A stretch of 64,000 nt of DNA, taken from an uncultured Winogradskyella sp. GTDB lineage: Bacteria > Bacteroidota > Bacteroidia > Flavobacteriales > Flavobacteriaceae. The notes under the pieces were generated by a model. That model worked only from the letters and a program-made list of their open reading frames with translations. It was not told the DNA's origin and did no database searches. Shown here piece by piece: positions 62,103 to 64,000 of this stretch (position 1 is its first letter; every line of letters starts with the position of its first letter). The position numbers were made by a program, and so were the translations under genes. Location: positions 248,001-312,000 of the forward strand of contig NZ_CANLYI010000001.1 in the NCBI RefSeq assembly GCF_947495255.1. Direction: 5' to 3'.

Positions 62103-63659
62103 ATGAAAAAAATATTTTTAATTTTATTGAGTATTGCCACGTTAGGTATGTACACATCTTGTATAGATGATTTAGATACCGAACCAATAACTGAACTTTC
62201 CTTAGAAGAGTTATTAGCTTCGGACCCAAATGCAGTTGAAGGCTTAGTATCAAGACTATACTCAACGTTCGCATTAACAGGACCTAGTGGGCCTGGAAGC
62301 TCAGATATTGATAGTCCTGACCCAGGTGAGAGTGCGTTTTTAAGAGCAATCATCAACTTACAAGACTTTACTGCAGATGCAATGAAGAATAGATGGGGAG
62401 ATGATGGTTTAGATCAATTAACTACAACCTCTGATTGGGATCGTAATAACAAGTTCTTTAAATTATTTTATGATAGAGCTTATTATACAATACCACAATG
62501 TAATAACTTTTTACAAGCACTAGATGTCGCAGATTTCCCAGATGAAGAAAATATTGTTGCCGAAACTCGTTTTTTAAGAGCCTTAGCTTATTACAATATT
62601 ATTGATGTATTTGGTAAGGGGGTATTGGCTACTGAAGTAAACTTTGGACAAACTCAACCTTTACCTGAAGCTTCTAGAATAGATTTATTTAACTACGTAG
62701 AATCAGAACTTTTAGCTATTGAACCTGTTATTAGAACAACATCTAGTTATGGAAGAGCCAATAGGTATGTAGTAGATATGCTTTTAGCAAAATTATATAT
62801 CAATGCCGAAGTTTATACAGGAACACCAAGATGGTCTGATGCCGCGACTTATGTAAACAAAGTAATTAACGAAGGTGGTTATTCATTAGACTCTAATTTT
62901 GTTAGAATATTTTCTTCAGATAATAATAGCTCTCCAGAAATAATATTTCCATTGTTAGCTGAGTCTTTAACGAGCCAGAGTTATGGTAACACAACCTATA
63001 TTGTTAACGGAAGCTTAAGTTCTGATACTATGCCATTAGCGCAATTTGGTGCTACTGATGGATGGACAGGTCACAGAGCCTCTAAAGGATGGTACGGTTT
63101 ATTTGGTAATAGTGCTGCTGAATTAGGAGCCTCTAATGATGTAAGAGCAAGTTTATTCTGGACCACAGGTCACAACTTTGAAATGAGTGACTACAGAGAA
63201 TGGACAGACGGCTTCCCTTCTATTAAGTTCAGAAATACGGCTTCGGATGGCAGTGGTAATCCTGTAGGATTTTCTGCTACAGATTTCCCATTCTATCGTT
63301 TATCTGATGTTTACCTAATGTATGCAGAACTTGCTATTAGAGGAGCTGCTGGTACATCTATGAATGATGCATTAACTTATGTAAATGATGTACGTACAAG
63401 ATCAAATGCTGATGCAGTTGGAATGTCTGATTTAACTTTAGAATTCATCATTGATGAGCGCGCTAGAGAATTAAATTTAGAAGGTATGAGACGAAGTGAT
63501 TTAATTCGTTTTAACAAATTTACAGGAGGAAGCTATATCTGGCCTTGGAAAGGTGGAACTGCGAGTGGTTCATCAATATCTGATGATTACAAATTGTTCC
63601 CTATTCCAGCGACTGCTCTACAAGCTAATCCAAACTTAACACAAAATCCAGGATACTAA
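62103..63659 (+). CDS. susD: SusD/RagB family starch-binding lipoprotein
   Basis: A 518-residue surface lipoprotein with lipobox YTSC (Cys20) followed by IDDLDTEP, the acidic export signal and typical SusD opening. TPR-like helices (about 70-240, TRFLRALAYYNIIDVFGKGV, LLAKLYINAEVYTG) surround the ligand-binding surface; the C-terminal part contains NDVRTRSNA and RARELNLEGMRRSDLIRFNKF. It binds maltodextrin over the SusC channel. The glycan specificity is inferred from the linked GH13/31/65/97 genes. Confidence 0.96.
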   Translation: MKKIFLILLSIATLGMYTSCIDDLDTEPITELSLEELLASDPNAVEGLVSRLYSTFALTGPSGPGSSDIDSPDPGESAFLRAIINLQDFTADAMKNRWGDDGLDQLTTTSDWDRNNKFFKLFYDRAYYTIPQCNNFLQALDVADFPDEENIVAETRFLRALAYYNIIDVFGKGVLATEVNFGQTQPLPEASRIDLFNYVESELLAIEPVIRTTSSYGRANRYVVDMLLAKLYINAEVYTGTPRWSDAATYVNKVINEGGYSLDSNFVRIFSSDNNSSPEIIFPLLAESLTSQSYGNTTYIVNGSLSSDTMPLAQFGATDGWTGHRASKGWYGLFGNSAAELGASNDVRASLFWTTGHNFEMSDYREWTDGFPSIKFRNTASDGSGNPVGFSATDFPFYRLSDVYLMYAELAIRGAAGTSMNDALTYVNDVRTRSNADAVGMSDLTLEFIIDERARELNLEGMRRSDLIRFNKFTGGSYIWPWKGGTASGSSISDDYKLFPIPATALQANPNLTQNPGY

Positions 63660-63678
63660 TACACTAAAATAAACAATA

Positions 63679-64000
63679 ATGAAAAAATTAAAATTTATAT
63701 TACTAGCATTTATCACAGTTGTAAGTTTTACAGCTTGTGAAACAGATGACGATTTAGAATTTGTTGCTAATGAAGCAGAAGGGATTGCTTTTAATACGTC
63801 GTTTTTAGAAAATTACGTTTTAAACTCATCTGTACAAGGGAATCTTGCTGAACGTTTCACTTGGAATAATGCAGATTTTGGTGTACCAACAAATATTACT
63901 TACTACCTACAAGGTGCAACTATGGCAGATTTTTCTGACTATATATCTGGAGACTTATATGATTTAGGAAGTAATGTTGCGAATCCTGAAGCAAATGAAA
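63679..64000 (+). CDS. SusE-like surface lipoprotein, 3' end outside window
   Basis: An ATG at 63679, 19 bases after the susD stop, opens a frame that runs off the window (107 residues visible). The signal peptide MKKLKFILLAFITVVSF is followed by lipobox FTAC (Cys20) and ETDDD, the surface-export signal. The following stretch (FLENYVLNSS, AERFTWNNADFGVPTNITYYLQ) matches the SusE N-terminal domain. The role is starch binding at the surface beside SusC/D. Identification rests on the N-terminus and position. Confidence 0.85.
   Translation, partial: MKKLKFILLAFITVVSFTACETDDDLEFVANEAEGIAFNTSFLENYVLNSSVQGNLAERFTWNNADFGVPTNITYYLQGATMADFSDYISGDLYDLGSNVANPEANE

Noticed and set aside
1..64000. tRNA, rRNA, CRISPR array, prophage or insertion sequence
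   Set aside because: No cloverleaf-like, rRNA-like or spacer-repeat pattern, and no transposase, integrase or phage structural gene was seen in the window.

Overview
The window is a stretch of a low-GC, marine-type Flavobacteriaceae (Bacteroidota) chromosome. The evidence is a SusC/SusD pair, many lipoproteins with acidic residues after the lipid cysteine, LytTR-type two-component signalling, a bacterial mevalonate pathway, Bacteroidota promoters of the TTTG...TAnnTTTG type, and several palindromic repeats of the style common in flavobacterial genomes. No rRNA, tRNA, CRISPR array, prophage or insertion sequence was seen.

Layout. (1) 1-6828 (+): a tightly coupled operon of an FAD oxidoreductase (5' end outside the window), a membrane polyferredoxin, a MORN-repeat protein and three glycosyltransferases. 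(2) 6854-13378 (-): small genes, then a polyamine operon read from speA (arginine decarboxylase) through speB (agmatinase) and a deoxyhypusine-synthase-like enzyme to a GNAT-nitrilase fusion. Between the speA promoter and speA lies an unlisted 50-codon reading frame that overlaps strong inverted repeats. (3) 13890-23340 (+): a TPR histidine kinase/LytTR regulator pair, an OmpA-family protein, a run of lipoproteins (one split by an in-frame stop), a CarboxypepD_reg protein and a transglutaminase-like protein with a non-ATG start. (4) 23345-28869 (-): a pseudouridine-synthase-like protein lacking the catalytic Asp, a nitrilase, a UbiA-family prenyltransferase, mevalonate kinase, diphosphomevalonate decarboxylase (with a repeat element translated in frame) and a DUF1697 protein. 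(5) 29085-41762: a hybrid histidine kinase, a flavoprotein, an alpha/beta hydrolase-OsmC fusion, a DUF427 protein, a 1221-residue phosphoesterase/kinase-like/beta-barrel protein, and a convergent pair made of an HD-PycTM (Pycsar effector-like) protein and a GAF protein.

(6) 41860-64000: a complete starch/maltodextrin utilisation locus. LacI regulator, MFS sugar transporter, beta-phosphoglucomutase, GH65 maltose phosphorylase, three GH13 enzymes, an esterase, GH31 and GH97 are on the minus strand; SusC, SusD and a SusE-like lipoprotein (cut by the window end) are divergent on the plus strand. The inferred flow is: SusC/D/E capture and import maltodextrin, envelope GH13/GH31/GH97 enzymes cut it to maltose and glucose, the MFS protein imports these, GH65 converts maltose plus phosphate to glucose and beta-glucose 1-phosphate, and PgmB makes glucose 6-phosphate. 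A near-palindromic LacI-type operator lies upstream of susC, and a 17-bp sequence is shared by the two control regions.

Candidates for something undescribed are the redox-glycosyltransferase operon, the speA leader ORF/structure, the HD-PycTM/GAF pair, and the lipidated phosphoesterase-barrel fusion.
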